64,000 bases of DNA from Alkalihalobacillus pseudalcaliphilus (GTDB lineage: Bacteria; Bacillota; Bacilli; Bacillales; Bacillaceae_D), in the NCBI GenBank assembly GCA_001038565.1, contig LFJO01000010.1, positions 28,758 through 92,757 of the forward strand, given 5' to 3'. Made by a program: the position numbers and the translations under genes. Positions 28,567 to 37,677 of the stretch are shown here, one piece after another (the stretch's first letter is position 1; each line of letters begins with the position of its first letter). Below the pieces are notes generated by a model. It searched no databases. It was not told where the DNA came from and saw only the letters and a program-made list of their open reading frames with translations.

Positions 28567-29499
28567 ATGCGTAAGATGCAAACACAGTTTGGGCAGTGGG
28601 GGAGTCAAGATCAGCTATTTGAGAAATTAGAAAATCAAAAACAAGTATTATTAAAAGACCCACTTATTCAAAAGGCTTTAAACAATCATGAACGAGTAAC
28701 GACTGAGATGGTGGAGCAGGGGCTCATTCAACTTTTTGAGTATCAAAAAGAGCAGCATAACTGTGAAAAATGTCCTGGATTAGCAGCCTGTCCAAATATG
28801 ATGCAAGGTTATCAGCCAGAGCTTACTACTAGACATGGTTATTTTGATTTGTCTTATCACCCGTGTCATTTGAAAGTCAAGGAAGTGGAAAGAGCGAAGC
28901 AACGTGAGCGAATGAAATCGTTATATATGCCAAGAGAGATTTTTGAGGCCTCGTTTGAATCGATAGAGTTTGATGAAAGCCGTGAAAATGGGATTGCTGC
29001 AGCAGCTGAGTTTGCAGCTTCCGTGAAACCTGGCCAAGATCCTATGGGGCTTTACTTATATGGTCCTTTTGGAGTCGGTAAGACGTATATTGTTGGAGCT
29101 ATGGCTAACCTTTTGATGAAAAGAGAGATTGAAACCTATACCGTTTATGCTCCAGACTTTTTTACTGAAATGAAAAATTCAATTGGAAATGGTACGTTTC
29201 AAGAGAAATTAAATGATGTGAAAAATGCTAAAGTATTAATCTTAGATGATATTGGAGCAGAGACGATGTCACCTTGGATTCGTGATGAAGTATTAGGGTC
29301 GATTTTACAGCATCGAATGTTCGAGAAGCTACCTACCGTATTTACATCTAATTATCATTATGATGATTTAGAAAAGCATTTAATGTATTCCGATAAGAGC
29401 GGGATAGAGGAATTAAAGGCATTAAGAATTATGGAGCGGATTCGGTATTATACGAAACTCATTACCGTTGAAGGACGAAATCGCCGGAAAAACTCATAG
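28567..29499 (+). CDS. dnaI: Primosomal protein DnaI (helicase loader)
   Basis: 310 residues. The N-terminal domain (about 1-115) has the zinc-binding pattern CEKCPGLAACPN with later HPCHLK, which contacts the helicase DnaC. The C-terminal AAA+ domain has Walker A GPFGVGKT (about 158-165), Walker B VLILDDIGAE and the sensor stretch TVFTSNYHYDDLE. ATG at 28567 follows GAAGGAGGTG. It forms an operon with dnaB and ends at a strong hairpin. Confidence 0.95.
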   Translation: MRKMQTQFGQWGSQDQLFEKLENQKQVLLKDPLIQKALNNHERVTTEMVEQGLIQLFEYQKEQHNCEKCPGLAACPNMMQGYQPELTTRHGYFDLSYHPCHLKVKEVERAKQRERMKSLYMPREIFEASFESIEFDESRENGIAAAAEFAASVKPGQDPMGLYLYGPFGVGKTYIVGAMANLLMKREIETYTVYAPDFFTEMKNSIGNGTFQEKLNDVKNAKVLILDDIGAETMSPWIRDEVLGSILQHRMFEKLPTVFTSNYHYDDLEKHLMYSDKSGIEELKALRIMERIRYYTKLITVEGRNRRKNS

Positions 29500-29511
29500 A
29501 ATCAAATGCTT

Positions 29512-29541
29512 AAGAAGGTTGGAATAGATTCCAACCTTCTT
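29512..29541 (+). terminator. Terminator-like perfect hairpin after dnaI
   Basis: A perfect 14-bp stem with a 2-nt loop, AAGAAGGTTGGAAT opposite its complement. Only TTC and CTTTG follow, so the T tract is weak. Confidence 0.7.
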
Positions 29542-29611
29542 CGCTTTGCGAAAGAGTTATTTTGTGATACCATGAACATATTCCAGATTGATAGATGGGG
29601 GTAAATAAATC

Positions 29612-30724
29612 ATGAGCATCGATGCTATTCTAAATCGTGCATTGGACGGTCAACGTATTTCAATGGATGATGCCGTGAAACTTTATGAAAGTGATGAAGT
29701 AGAAAAAATTGGTGACGTCGCCAATCAAATAATGAAAAAGTGGCACCCTGATCCAGTTACAACATTTGTAATTGGTAGAAATGTTAACTATACAAACTTT
29801 TGTGATACGTATTGTAGTTTTTGTGCCTTTTATCGTCCGCCAAATTCAAAAGAAGGTTATGTATTGGATAATGAAGTTATTTTTCAAAAAATCCAAGAAA
29901 CTTTAGATGTTGGTGGTACTGAGATCTTAATGCAAGGTGGAACAAATCCCAATTTAAAGCTTGATTATTATACAAATTTGTTAAAAGAGATTAAAAAGCG
30001 TTTTCCGGACATATGGATGCATTCTTTTTCTCCTGCAGAAATTTGGAAGATTGCTGAAGTTTCAGAGTTGTCGATTGAAGAGGTACTTAGTGAACTTCAT
30101 AAAGCTGGATTAGATAGTATGCCTGGTGGTGGAGCAGAGATTTTAACAGAAGAAACGAGATTAAGAGTAAGTCGTCTCAAGGTAACTTGGGAACAGTGGA
30201 TCGATGCAATGAAAACCTCAAAAAAGGTTGGAATGCATGGAACGGCGACTATGGTTATCGGTTTTGGTGAATCGTTCGAAGAGCGTGCATTACATATGCA
30301 ACGTGTACGAGATGCCCAAGATGAGACAGGATGTTTTACTGCTTATATTTCTTGGTTGCTGCAGCCGGATAATACGGCTTTGAGGAAATACAAAAAGTTA
30401 ACACCTGAAGATTACTTAAAGAATGTAGCTATTTCTCGTATTTTCTTAGACAACATTAAAAACTTCCAGTCATCATGGGTGACAATGGGGCCAGAGGTTG
30501 GTAAGTTGTCTTTACAATATGGTTGTAATGATTTTGGTAGTACGATGATGGAAGAGAACGTAGTTTCTGCTGCGAATACAACGCATAAAGTAAATACGAA
30601 TCAGACGCTTCAGTTGATTCGTGAGGCTGGTAAAATTCCGGCTCAACGTGATACGCGTTATAATATTTTGCGTGTATTTGAAGGTGATGAATCTGCAGAA
30701 AAGGATTTTATTATGCAGAACTGA
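29612..30724 (+). CDS. mqnC: Cyclic dehypoxanthine futalosine synthase MqnC (menaquinone synthesis)
   Basis: Radical SAM enzyme of the futalosine route to menaquinone; it cyclises dehypoxanthine futalosine. 370 residues. The cluster-binding CxxxCxxC is in NYTNFCDTYCSFCAFYR (about 58-74), followed by EILMQGGTNPNLK, DSMPGGGAEIL, HGTATMVIGFGE and the C-terminal CNDFGSTMMEENVVS. These favour MqnC over MqnE and over the related CofH/ThiH. ATG at 29612 is preceded by GGGGG. It stands alone here between dnaI and ytxC; the other mqn genes are not in the window. B. subtilis uses the men pathway instead. Confidence 0.88.
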   Translation: MSIDAILNRALDGQRISMDDAVKLYESDEVEKIGDVANQIMKKWHPDPVTTFVIGRNVNYTNFCDTYCSFCAFYRPPNSKEGYVLDNEVIFQKIQETLDVGGTEILMQGGTNPNLKLDYYTNLLKEIKKRFPDIWMHSFSPAEIWKIAEVSELSIEEVLSELHKAGLDSMPGGGAEILTEETRLRVSRLKVTWEQWIDAMKTSKKVGMHGTATMVIGFGESFEERALHMQRVRDAQDETGCFTAYISWLLQPDNTALRKYKKLTPEDYLKNVAISRIFLDNIKNFQSSWVTMGPEVGKLSLQYGCNDFGSTMMEENVVSAANTTHKVNTNQTLQLIREAGKIPAQRDTRYNILRVFEGDESAEKDFIMQN

Positions 30725-30744
30725 TGTAAATAATTGATTTGAAT

Positions 30745-30782
30745 GCTATGGAAGGGATGTCATCCTTTCTGTAGCTTTTTTT
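30745..30782 (+). terminator. Terminator after mqnC
   Basis: A 12-bp stem with three G-U pairs (30745-30756 with 30764-30775) and a run of seven T residues. Confidence 0.85.
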
Positions 30783-30783
30783 G

Positions 30784-31090
30784 TATGAAAGTGTACTAAA
30801 GCTCATGTGCTCTTCTTCGAAGATCGCTGCGGGAATGGGGGGCACGCTTTCCGCAGGCGGGCGCTGAGCTAACTTGCTATCGCAAGTGGATCTCAGCCTG
30901 CCCACCCGCCTGCAGGAGTCGGCCTCCCCATTCCCTCCGCTCGGGTTAGTGCAGGCTTCATGGTTAGTGAGCTTCTCATACAAAAATAAATGAATGAAAA
31001 GTAACAAAAGCCACCAAGTAAAAATATTAAAAGCTAATTGAATAAGTTCCACCAGTCAAAGAACCAACACCACTTTCATTTTTGTTGGTG
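30784..31090 (-). repeat. Dispersed TIR repeat, copy 5 (inverted)
   Basis: TATGAAAGT (30784-30792) and ACTTTCAT (31072-31079) form the ends; read on the minus strand the left module (31041-31095) matches 10.09-10.14 kb. The interior contains a large GC-rich palindrome (30831-30935). Confidence 0.65.
30831..30935. repeat. GC-rich cruciform repeat of the common Bacillaceae type
   Basis: Nested arms: GGGAATGGGG (30831-30840) with CCCCATTCCC (30926-30935), GCAGGCGGG (30853-30861) with CCCGCCTGC (30905-30913), GCTGAG (30863-30868) with CTCAGC (30892-30897), and ACTTGC/GCAAGT at the tip. The ACTCCTGC and GGAAAGCG-like phrases resemble dispersed repeats I recall from many Bacillus genomes. A decayed relative is inside the 20.2 kb element. 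Confidence 0.7.
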
Positions 31091-31121
31091 GCGAAGTGAA
31101 TACTGGGCTTCGGCATGTACG

Positions 31122-31430
31122 TTTTGTATGAAAATTGAGGCTGATACTCATATGCGGAGTTCTAATTGCCGCTCCATTTCACACTAAGTTACATAAAAAA
31201 CTGCCATGATGACTTGCCTTAGCAACTCATCACCAACAAGCATGAAAGTAGGATTTTGTCTTTTAATTGTAGGTTCTTCTTTCACTGGTGATATTATTAT
31301 TTTCATTTTTAAAGAAGATTGTTTTTTGACCTTGAGATTTTAGAATAACCCAGCGGAGCATAATTTTCGGTAGTGACGAGTAGAACTCCGCATTCCAGCG
31401 TTAGCGAACTTTCATACAAAAATAAATGTA
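31122..31430 (+). repeat. Dispersed TIR repeat, copy 6 plus an inverted end fragment
   Basis: The main copy runs from CATGAAAGT (31241-31249) to ACTTTCATA (31408-31416). Before it, TTTTGTATGAAAA (from 31122) and the following 40 bp are the reverse complement of the right end of the 20.29 kb copy, including GATACTCATAT. From 31431 to 31887 I see only AT-rich DNA and a 66-codon frame with no support. Confidence 0.6.
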
Positions 31431-31887
31431 ATGCCAATCGTTAATGCATTCGCATACTTTTATGTTTTATTATTGTGTGGTGGTGCGTCTATATATCACG
31501 TTTGCTAATGTCGATATACGTTTGGTTGGGTGCTTTACTTCAGCCTGTAACTCCGTGATTTCGGTTTTGTGCGGCTGTGAACTCACTTCCTATCTCACTC
31601 CCCCTCGTACCTCATTCGCCAAACTCATTTCAAGCTGTTTCTAGTCATCAGCTTCTTTTCTACTATTGTTAGTTACATTTCTTTTTATCTCTATCGCTTC
31701 CTAAAAATATTTAGGAACCTGTCATGTTTTATTTTGGACAACATAGGATGGAAGTAGGTGCATAGGAAATTGCAGGAAAGAAGAAATGAGAGTTCCTTTG
31801 GTTTAAACGAATAAGCAAGGCTATCTGCGGTTGGTGAGGCATGATTGCTCGATTCAGTTTAACCGATAGGGGAAGGAGGAATAGGGA

Positions 31888-32751
31888 TTGATAGCTATTC
31901 ACTTTGAGGAAGAGCAGCACTGCCGGCATTTATTTCAGCAATTAAAATCGTACATTCAAAAATTCTCTAATATCGGGTTGGAGGCAAAAGTGAGTTTAGA
32001 GGGAAGCGAAACGATTCATTTACATTATCATAATAAATATGTGAACTTTTATGATTCCTTTCATCCCTTTGTTACTTCGGTTTTAACAGATTATGTTATT
32101 CATTCAAAGGAAGAGGAATGGATACTTGATATTATTGAATCCGTGTTTTACTTTCATGATGAGGAAGAGCAACAGCAAATCTTAACGATTGCAAAATCGA
32201 TACTAGAAGGAGATCGGGATGATTTGCCTGCCTTATTATCTTTCTTTGATCGACATGAGCATATTTATCAAGCCTTTGCTAAAAATTTATCTGAGGATAC
32301 GGTTTTTTATTATGAACCGTTTTTGACCTTTCGATTAAAAAGCTATGGTGAAATGTTGATTGACTGTGTGGAAATGGCCATTGATGAATATATGCTTGAG
32401 CAGGAATATCAAAATATGATTGAAAGCTTCAGACAACATATTAAACAGCATAAGCCGAAATATGAAGAAATTTATGTCGTGCATGAGCAAGGGACCTTCA
32501 CTTTTTACGATTCAACGTTCCGCAAAGTAACACAAGAAGAAATTATGTTTTATTTAGAGGTTGATTTGATTTTTGAGCAGGGGCTTCGGGTTGAGGAAAT
32601 GGTTCTTAGTCCATTGGTGAGCTTAGTACCTAATGAGGTTAAGTTATTTACGAATCAACCATATGACGGCGTGATATTATCTTTGCAGGCTATTTTTCAA
32701 GAAAAGATGAAAGTATTTCGACTTTCTGATTTCACTCGAAAAAAGAAATAG
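31888..32751 (+). CDS. ytxC: Putative sporulation protein YtxC
   Basis: 287 residues, soluble and acidic, with no signal peptide. It resembles B. subtilis YtxC, described as a sporulation protein of unknown function, and lies before thrS as there. Recognisable stretches are HYHNKYVNFYDSFHPFVTSVLTDYVIHSKEEEWI and the C-terminal LVSLVPNEVKLFTNQPYDGVILSLQAIFQEK. The start is TTG at 31888, 7 nt after the strong GGAAGGAGGA. No promoter was identified. Confidence 0.78.
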   Translation: MIAIHFEEEQHCRHLFQQLKSYIQKFSNIGLEAKVSLEGSETIHLHYHNKYVNFYDSFHPFVTSVLTDYVIHSKEEEWILDIIESVFYFHDEEEQQQILTIAKSILEGDRDDLPALLSFFDRHEHIYQAFAKNLSEDTVFYYEPFLTFRLKSYGEMLIDCVEMAIDEYMLEQEYQNMIESFRQHIKQHKPKYEEIYVVHEQGTFTFYDSTFRKVTQEEIMFYLEVDLIFEQGLRVEEMVLSPLVSLVPNEVKLFTNQPYDGVILSLQAIFQEKMKVFRLSDFTRKKK

Positions 32752-32773
32752 AAATGATTTCATTAACTTCCCC

Positions 32774-32802
32774 TTGCATTTCGTCTTTGTAATCCCTATA
32801 AT
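32774..32802 (+). promoter_or_regulatory. thrS promoter
   Basis: TTGCAT (32774-32779), 17 nt, TATAAT (32797-32802), followed by a T-box leader. Confidence 0.8.
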
Positions 32803-32808
32803 ACTACA

Positions 32809-33089
32809 TAACATCAAATACACAGTAGAGAAGTATTGATGAGGACATGAGTATTACGAAACGGGATTAAAGAGAGGAAGGCAAAAGGTGAAAGCCTCCA
32901 TTTACGACGTAATTCTTACCACCTCTGAACTGCTCTTGCGAACCAAAATGATTTTTGTTGTAGCTTGAGCCGGATCACAACCGTTAACCTGTATGAGGAG
33001 TCAAAGGTTTGTTCATGGTGAATAAGCGTTTGAAAACAAGGGTGGAAACACGACGATTACTCGTCCCTTTTTTAGGGTCGAGTTTTTTT
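32809..33089 (+). promoter_or_regulatory. T-box leader of thrS
   Basis: Uncharged tRNA binding stabilises an antiterminator and lets thrS be transcribed. The T-box core AGGGTGGAAACACG is at 33039-33052. A likely threonine specifier ACC lies at 32918-32920 in the stem I region. The competing terminator is a stem around ACTCG-CCCT/AGGG-CGAGT (33059-33082) and a T run to 33089. Confidence 0.88.
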
Positions 33090-33153
33090 GCGTGAAAAAA
33101 GGGATTCATCAAGGTATCTCTACAAAATATATGTTGAATTGGAGTGAAAGTAA

Positions 33154-35085
33154 GTGGCAGATTTTATTGAAATTATTTTTCCAGATGGTTCGAAAAAGGA
33201 GTTTCATTCAGGTGTTACAACAGAAGATATCGCACAATCGATTAGTCCTGGGTTAAAGAAAAAAGCGTATGCTGGGAAATTAAACGGTGAGCTCATTGAT
33301 TTACGTACACCTTTACATGAAGGTGGTGCTATTGAGATCATCACAGCAGGTAGTGAAGAGGCTTTAGAAACTATGCGCCATAGTTCCGCACACTTGATGG
33401 CACAAGCAATTAAACGTCTTTATCCGAATACTAAGTTTGGTGTAGGCCCTGTAATCGAAAATGGTTTTTATTACGATATAGATGCTGAGGTTAATTTAAC
33501 ACCAGAGGATTTACCGAAAATTGAAAAAGAAATGAAGAAAATCATCGGTGAAAACTTAGATATTGTTCGAATCGAAGTAAGTCGCGATGAGGCGATTGAA
33601 CGTTTTAAGGAGATTGAGGATCCTTATAAATTGGAGTTAATTGAGGCGATACCAGCAGGTGAACAAGTAACGATTTATGAGCAAGGTGAGTTTTTTGATT
33701 TATGTAGAGGTGTTCATGTTCCTTCTACTAACAAAATTAAGGAATTTAAGCTTTTAAGTTTAGCTGGTGCTTATTGGCGTGGCGATAGCAAAAATAAAAT
33801 GCTTCAGCGTGTGTATGGTACAGCTTTCTTTAGTAAAGAAGATTTAAAGAAGCATTTGCAGTTTTTAGCAGAAGCGAAAGAGCGTGATCATCGTAAGTTA
33901 GGGAAAGAGCTTGGCATTTTTGCCCTTTCACAAAAGGTTGGCCAAGGTTTGCCTTTATGGTTACCCAAAGGTGCAACAGTTCGACGTATTATTGAACGTT
34001 ATATCGTCGATAAAGAAGAACGTCTAGGTTACCAACATGTGTATACACCGATCCTTGGTAGTTCTGAGCTATATAAAACGTCAGGGCATTGGGACCATTA
34101 TCAAGATGATATGTTCCCAGTCATGGAGCGTGATAATGAGGAATTTGTTTTACGCCCGATGAACTGTCCACATCATATGATGGTCTATAAACAAGAGATG
34201 CGTAGTTATCGGCAGTTGCCATTAAGAATTGCCGAGCTAGGAATGATGCATCGTTACGAAATGTCTGGAGCCGTTTCAGGCTTACAACGAGTGCGTGGTA
34301 TGACGCTGAATGATGCTCATATTTTCTGTCGCCCAGACCAAATTAAAGAAGAATTTCTACGTGTCGTTCATCTTGTTACAGAGGTTTATAAAGACTTCGG
34401 TATTGAGGACTATCAATTCCGTTTATCTTACCGTGATCCTGAAGATAAAGAAAAATACTTTGATGACGATGAAATGTGGAACAAAGCTCAAAGTATGTTA
34501 AAAGAAGCCATGGACGACTTTGGTGTTGAGTATTATGAAGCAGAAGGTGAAGCGGCATTTTATGGTCCTAAGTTAGATGTTCAGGTTCGGACAGCTTTAG
34601 GTAAGGATGAAACATTATCAACTGTTCAACTAGACTTTTTACTTCCTGAGCGATTCGATTTAACGTATGTAGGTGAAGATGGAGCCCAACATCGTCCAGT
34701 TGTTGTCCACCGCGGAGTGGTTTCAACAATGGAAAGATTTGTTGCTTTCTTACTAGAGGAGTATAAAGGTGCTTTCCCTACTTGGCTTGCACCGGTACAA
34801 GCACAAATCATTCCTGTTTCACCAGACGTTCATTTAGAATATGCGAAAAAAGTTCAGGAACAGCTACAAGCGATCGGAGCTCGTGTTGAAATTGATGAAC
34901 GAGATGAGAAGTTAGGCTATAAAATACGTGAAGCTCAAATGCAGAAAACACCGTATATGCTCGTTCTAGGTGATAAAGAAGTAGAAGCAGACGCTGTGAA
35001 TATTCGTAAATACGGTGAACAGAAATCAGATTCACTTTCTTTAGAATCATTTAAACAGCAATTAGAAGCAGAGATTAAAAAGTAA
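33154..35085 (+). CDS. thrS: Threonyl-tRNA synthetase
   Basis: 643 residues. N-terminal TGS domain (about 1-62, [19 protein letters not shown]), the editing domain with its zinc-type residues [16 protein letters not shown] and CRGVHVP (about 75-225), the class II catalytic core (about 240-535; motif 2 in [30 protein letters not shown], motif 3 [15 protein letters not shown]) and the anticodon domain (about 540-640). GTG at 33154 follows GGAGTG. Expression is controlled by the T-box leader upstream. Confidence 0.97.
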   Translation: MADFIEIIFPDGSKKEFHSGVTTEDIAQSISPGLKKKAYAGKLNGELIDLRTPLHEGGAIEIITAGSEEALETMRHSSAHLMAQAIKRLYPNTKFGVGPVIENGFYYDIDAEVNLTPEDLPKIEKEMKKIIGENLDIVRIEVSRDEAIERFKEIEDPYKLELIEAIPAGEQVTIYEQGEFFDLCRGVHVPSTNKIKEFKLLSLAGAYWRGDSKNKMLQRVYGTAFFSKEDLKKHLQFLAEAKERDHRKLGKELGIFALSQKVGQGLPLWLPKGATVRRIIERYIVDKEERLGYQHVYTPILGSSELYKTSGHWDHYQDDMFPVMERDNEEFVLRPMNCPHHMMVYKQEMRSYRQLPLRIAELGMMHRYEMSGAVSGLQRVRGMTLNDAHIFCRPDQIKEEFLRVVHLVTEVYKDFGIEDYQFRLSYRDPEDKEKYFDDDEMWNKAQSMLKEAMDDFGVEYYEAEGEAAFYGPKLDVQVRTALGKDETLSTVQLDFLLPERFDLTYVGEDGAQHRPVVVHRGVVSTMERFVAFLLEEYKGAFPTWLAPVQAQIIPVSPDVHLEYAKKVQEQLQAIGARVEIDERDEKLGYKIREAQMQKTPYMLVLGDKEVEADAVNIRKYGEQKSDSLSLESFKQQLEAEIKK

Positions 35086-35272
35086 AGCGATGTTCTTGTG
35101 GATGGGTTGGTATTTCCAGCCCACATCATTTCTTTATTATAGTGTAAAATGAACTATTTTTTCCAATTTGCCCCTTTTTAAACATATAAATGAGGTTTTT
35201 TTAAGAAAATATTTATTTCCCATTGCATTTATGTGTAATATTCGTTAAAATAACTAAGTCGGTCATTTTCAG

Positions 35273-35302
35273 TTGACACTCTTCAATTGATTGTGATATA
35301 GT
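35273..35302 (+). promoter_or_regulatory. Promoter of infC-rpmI-rplT
   Basis: TTGACA (35273-35278), 18 nt, TATAGT (35297-35302). The 35086-35272 stretch between thrS and this promoter is AT-rich and shows nothing else. Confidence 0.75.
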
Positions 35303-35308
35303 TAACTT

Positions 35309-35533
35309 CGAATTGAATGAGGAAACAAAGCAAGCAGAAGCGCCCGCTTCTCACCTGATTGACGCTGCTGTCAGTAGTTGCCAGGTATGATGGGATTCAT
35401 GATTAGTGAATGTACAAGTGTGGGCGTATATCGTCTACACTTTTTTATTGCGTTCAGCAATAAAATGGTTAATTCCCTAACACATGGGAGTGCAATGCTT
35501 TGATCCGCTAAAATCTTTTGGAGGTGGCTGATT
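35309..35533 (+). promoter_or_regulatory. L20-type autoregulatory leader with attenuator
   Basis: The AGAAGCGCCCGCTTCTCACC and TGATTGACG... CAGGTATGATGGGATT phrases (about 35337-35398) are those of the ribosomal protein L20 leader of Bacillus infC. L20 binding favours the terminator at 35416-35446 (10-bp stem AAGTGTGGGC/GTCTACACTT with G-U pairs, then T6). So the operon is repressed when L20 is in excess. Confidence 0.82.
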
Positions 35534-36049
35534 ATTAGTAAAGACATGTTGGTCAATGAAGGAATTCGTGCTCGTGAAGTACGTTTAATTGGAGCTAATG
35601 GTGACCAAATCGGTGTGAAGTCTAAACATGAAGCACTTGAGATGGCCCAAAATGTTAATCTTGATTTAGTGTGTGTCGCTCCAAATGCGAAACCACCTGT
35701 ATGTCGAATTATGGATTACGGAAAGTTCCGTTATGAGCAACAAAAGAAAGATAAAGAAGCGCGTAAAAAGCAAAAGGTTATCAATGTGAAAGAGGTTCGT
35801 TTGAGCCCAACCATTGAGGATCATGACTTTAATACAAAGCTTCGTAACGCACGCAAGTTTTTAGAAAAAGGAGATAAAGTAAAAGCGGCTATCCGTTTCC
35901 GCGGACGTGCTATTACTCACTCTCAAATTGGTAAAGATGTTTTAGAGCGTCTTGCCAAAGAATGTGAAGACATTGCGGTCGTTGAATCAAAGCCTAAGAT
36001 GGAAGGTCGTAGTATGTTCCTAATCTTAGCACCAAAAACAGAGAAGTAA
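35534..36049 (+). CDS. infC: Translation initiation factor IF-3, ATT start
   Basis: Binds the 30S subunit and checks start codons. 171 residues with the N domain (about 1-75; [20 protein letters not shown]), a lysine-rich linker and the C domain (about 85-170; [38 protein letters not shown]). The ATT at 35534 is chosen because GGAGGTGG is 6 nt upstream and gives ISKDMLVNE, as in the B. subtilis ISKDFIINE start; ATG at 35546 is too far from the site. Rare start codons let IF-3 repress its own translation. Confidence 0.93.
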   Translation: MSKDMLVNEGIRAREVRLIGANGDQIGVKSKHEALEMAQNVNLDLVCVAPNAKPPVCRIMDYGKFRYEQQKKDKEARKKQKVINVKEVRLSPTIEDHDFNTKLRNARKFLEKGDKVKAAIRFRGRAITHSQIGKDVLERLAKECEDIAVVESKPKMEGRSMFLILAPKTEK

Positions 36050-36081
36050 CAGTTTAACTTGATAAAAGGAGGACTTCAGTT

Positions 36082-36282
36082 ATGCCAAAAATGAAAACTC
36101 ACAGAGGCGCTGCGAAGCGTTTCAAAAAGACTGGATCTGGAAAACTTAAGCGTGCTCACGCTTTTACAAGCCATATGTTTGGTAACAAGTCACAAAAGCA
36201 GAAGCGTAAATTAAGAAAATCTGCGATTGTGCATTCAGGGGATTTCAAACGTATTCGTCAGATGTTAACGTACAAAAAATAA
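36082..36282 (+). CDS. rpmI: Ribosomal protein L35
   Basis: 66 residues, very basic, the standard length. It begins [24 protein letters not shown], the family signature. ATG at 36082 follows AAAGGAGG. It lies between infC (32 nt) and rplT (35 nt) in the conserved IF-3/L35/L20 operon. Confidence 0.98.
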   Translation: MPKMKTHRGAAKRFKKTGSGKLKRAHAFTSHMFGNKSQKQKRKLRKSAIVHSGDFKRIRQMLTYKK

Positions 36283-36317
36283 TAGATTCGTTCGAATTAT
36301 AAAAGGAGGTAACTTCA

Positions 36318-36677
36318 ATGCCAAGAGTAAAAGGTGGTTACGTCGCACGTCGTCGTCGTAAAAAGGTATTAAAGTTAGCAAAAGGTTACTACGGTTCTAA
36401 ACATACATTATTTAAATCAGCACAAGGACAAGTAATGAAGTCCTTATTATATGCTTACCGTGATCGTCGTCAGAAAAAACGTGATTTCCGTAAATTATGG
36501 ATCACACGTATTAACGCGGCAGCACGCATCAATGGTTTATCTTACAGCCGTTTAATGCACGGTTTAAAACTAGCTGAAATCAATGTTAACCGTAAAATCT
36601 TAGCTGACTTAGCGATTAATGATGAGAAAGCTTTTGCTGAATTAGCAGAAAAAGCAAAATCAAGCTTAAACGCTTAA
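36318..36677 (+). CDS. rplT: Ribosomal protein L20
   Basis: 119 residues. It begins [29 protein letters not shown] and has the C-terminal globular part with [22 protein letters not shown]. It is an early 50S assembly protein and binds the infC leader to repress its own operon. ATG at 36318 follows AAAGGAGG. A terminator closes the operon. Confidence 0.98.
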   Translation: MPRVKGGYVARRRRKKVLKLAKGYYGSKHTLFKSAQGQVMKSLLYAYRDRRQKKRDFRKLWITRINAAARINGLSYSRLMHGLKLAEINVNRKILADLAINDEKAFAELAEKAKSSLNA

Positions 36678-36689
36678 TAATAGGTATTC

Positions 36690-36728
36690 AAAAAGACGAC
36701 AAGGTGATATCCTTAGTCGTCTTTTTTT
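36690..36728 (+). terminator. Terminator after rplT
   Basis: AAAAAGACGAC with its complement, one bulge, extended by AAGG/CCTT, then a run of seven T residues. Confidence 0.88.
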
Positions 36729-36749
36729 AGAAAGAAAGGAGAAGATTCT

Positions 36750-37013
36750 ATGTTACCAATTATATTCGCTTACCTTGTCATCATTAACTTCATTGGTTAT
36801 ACGATAATGGGTCAGGATAAAAGACGTGCCCAACGTAAAGAACGAAGGATTCCTGAGAAAGCATTGTTTTTCCTTGCATTTATAGGAGGAAGCTTCGGTA
36901 TTTTTAATGCGATGAAGGTCTATCGCCATAAAACAAAACATAAAAGCTTCTCAGTTGGAATTCCACTAATATTAGTCGGGCAATTTATCTTGCTTCTTTT
37001 CATCTTCTTGTAG
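36750..37013 (+). CDS. ysdA: DUF1294 membrane protein YsdA
   Basis: 87 residues with three membrane stretches (about 1-18, 36-52, 67-87). The DUF1294 signature is clear: MGQDKRRAQRKERRIPEKALFFLAFIGGSFGIFNAMKVYRHKTKHKSF. Function is unknown. The position after rplT matches B. subtilis ysdA. ATG follows AGAAAGGAG. Confidence 0.87.
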   Translation: MLPIIFAYLVIINFIGYTIMGQDKRRAQRKERRIPEKALFFLAFIGGSFGIFNAMKVYRHKTKHKSFSVGIPLILVGQFILLLFIFL

Positions 37014-37050
37014 ACAACTACATAGAATGAGTGAGAGGAGGCGATCAAGA

Positions 37051-37626
37051 ATGAATGAGAAATTAGAGGCGGCTAGACAATTAATAGAAGCGAGTGGGTG
37101 GTTAGCACCACTCCTATATTTACTTCTTCACCTTGTACGTCCATTCTTATTTATTCCGGTGTTGTTAACATGCCTAGCAGGAGGATATATATTTGGTACT
37201 ATTTATGGTTCCATCTATTCCATTATCGGTCTAACACTAACTAGTGTTTCCTTTTATGTGCTTATTCATTATTTTCCAAGCTTTGGTCGTCAATTATCAC
37301 AACTCAAACGCAAAGTGATAAAAAGTAATCACGGAATGAGTACACCACAACTAATGGTCATTCGTCTCATGCCATTTGTACATTTTCATTTTGTTTCATT
37401 GTATCTTTTAGAGACAACGAAGAACTTTCGTGAATATACCATTCGTTCGATTTGGTTTGGGATTCCGCCTGCCATTATTTATACAGCATTTGGCGACATT
37501 ATTCACGCATTACCTTTGACAGGTACGATTGTATTAATGAGCCTATTAATTGTATGTATCATGATTCTTCCGAAAAAAGAAGAAGTTATTACTTGGAGGG
37601 AGTTTTTTCGTCCGTCATCATCATGA
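37051..37626 (+). CDS. TVP38/TMEM64-family membrane protein
   Basis: 191 residues with about five membrane segments. It has the SNARE-associated (VTT/DedA-like) features LTCLAGGYIFGTIYGSIYSIIGLTLTSVSFYVLIHYF and the conserved VIRLMPFVHFHFVSLYLLETTKNFREY region. B. subtilis YtxB is of this family; this could be its counterpart, though I recall ytxB beside ytxC. Lipid scrambling is proposed for the superfamily, so a membrane lipid role is inferred. The ATG at 37051 follows AGGAGG by 9 nt, so a start 24 nt earlier is not used. Confidence 0.78.
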   Translation: MNEKLEAARQLIEASGWLAPLLYLLLHLVRPFLFIPVLLTCLAGGYIFGTIYGSIYSIIGLTLTSVSFYVLIHYFPSFGRQLSQLKRKVIKSNHGMSTPQLMVIRLMPFVHFHFVSLYLLETTKNFREYTIRSIWFGIPPAIIYTAFGDIIHALPLTGTIVLMSLLIVCIMILPKKEEVITWREFFRPSSS

Positions 37627-37637
37627 AGAAATCGAAG

Positions 37638-37675
37638 AAAGCCAAGGTAAGGATTTGTCCTTTATCTTGGCTTTT
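37638..37675. terminator. Bidirectional terminator
   Basis: A 15-bp stem AAAGCCAAGGTAAGG with CTTTATCTTGGCTTT, loop about 7 nt, lies between two convergent genes and has T-rich sequence on the plus side. Confidence 0.78.
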
Positions 37676-37677
37676 GA

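Noticed and set aside
31444..31644. 66-codon frame between mqnC and ytxC
   Set aside because: No ribosome binding site, unusual Cys/Thr-rich composition, and it lies in degraded repeat DNA.
35546..36049. infC starting at ATG 35546
   Set aside because: The ribosome binding site is too far upstream; the ATT at 35534 fits it and matches the known Bacillus start.
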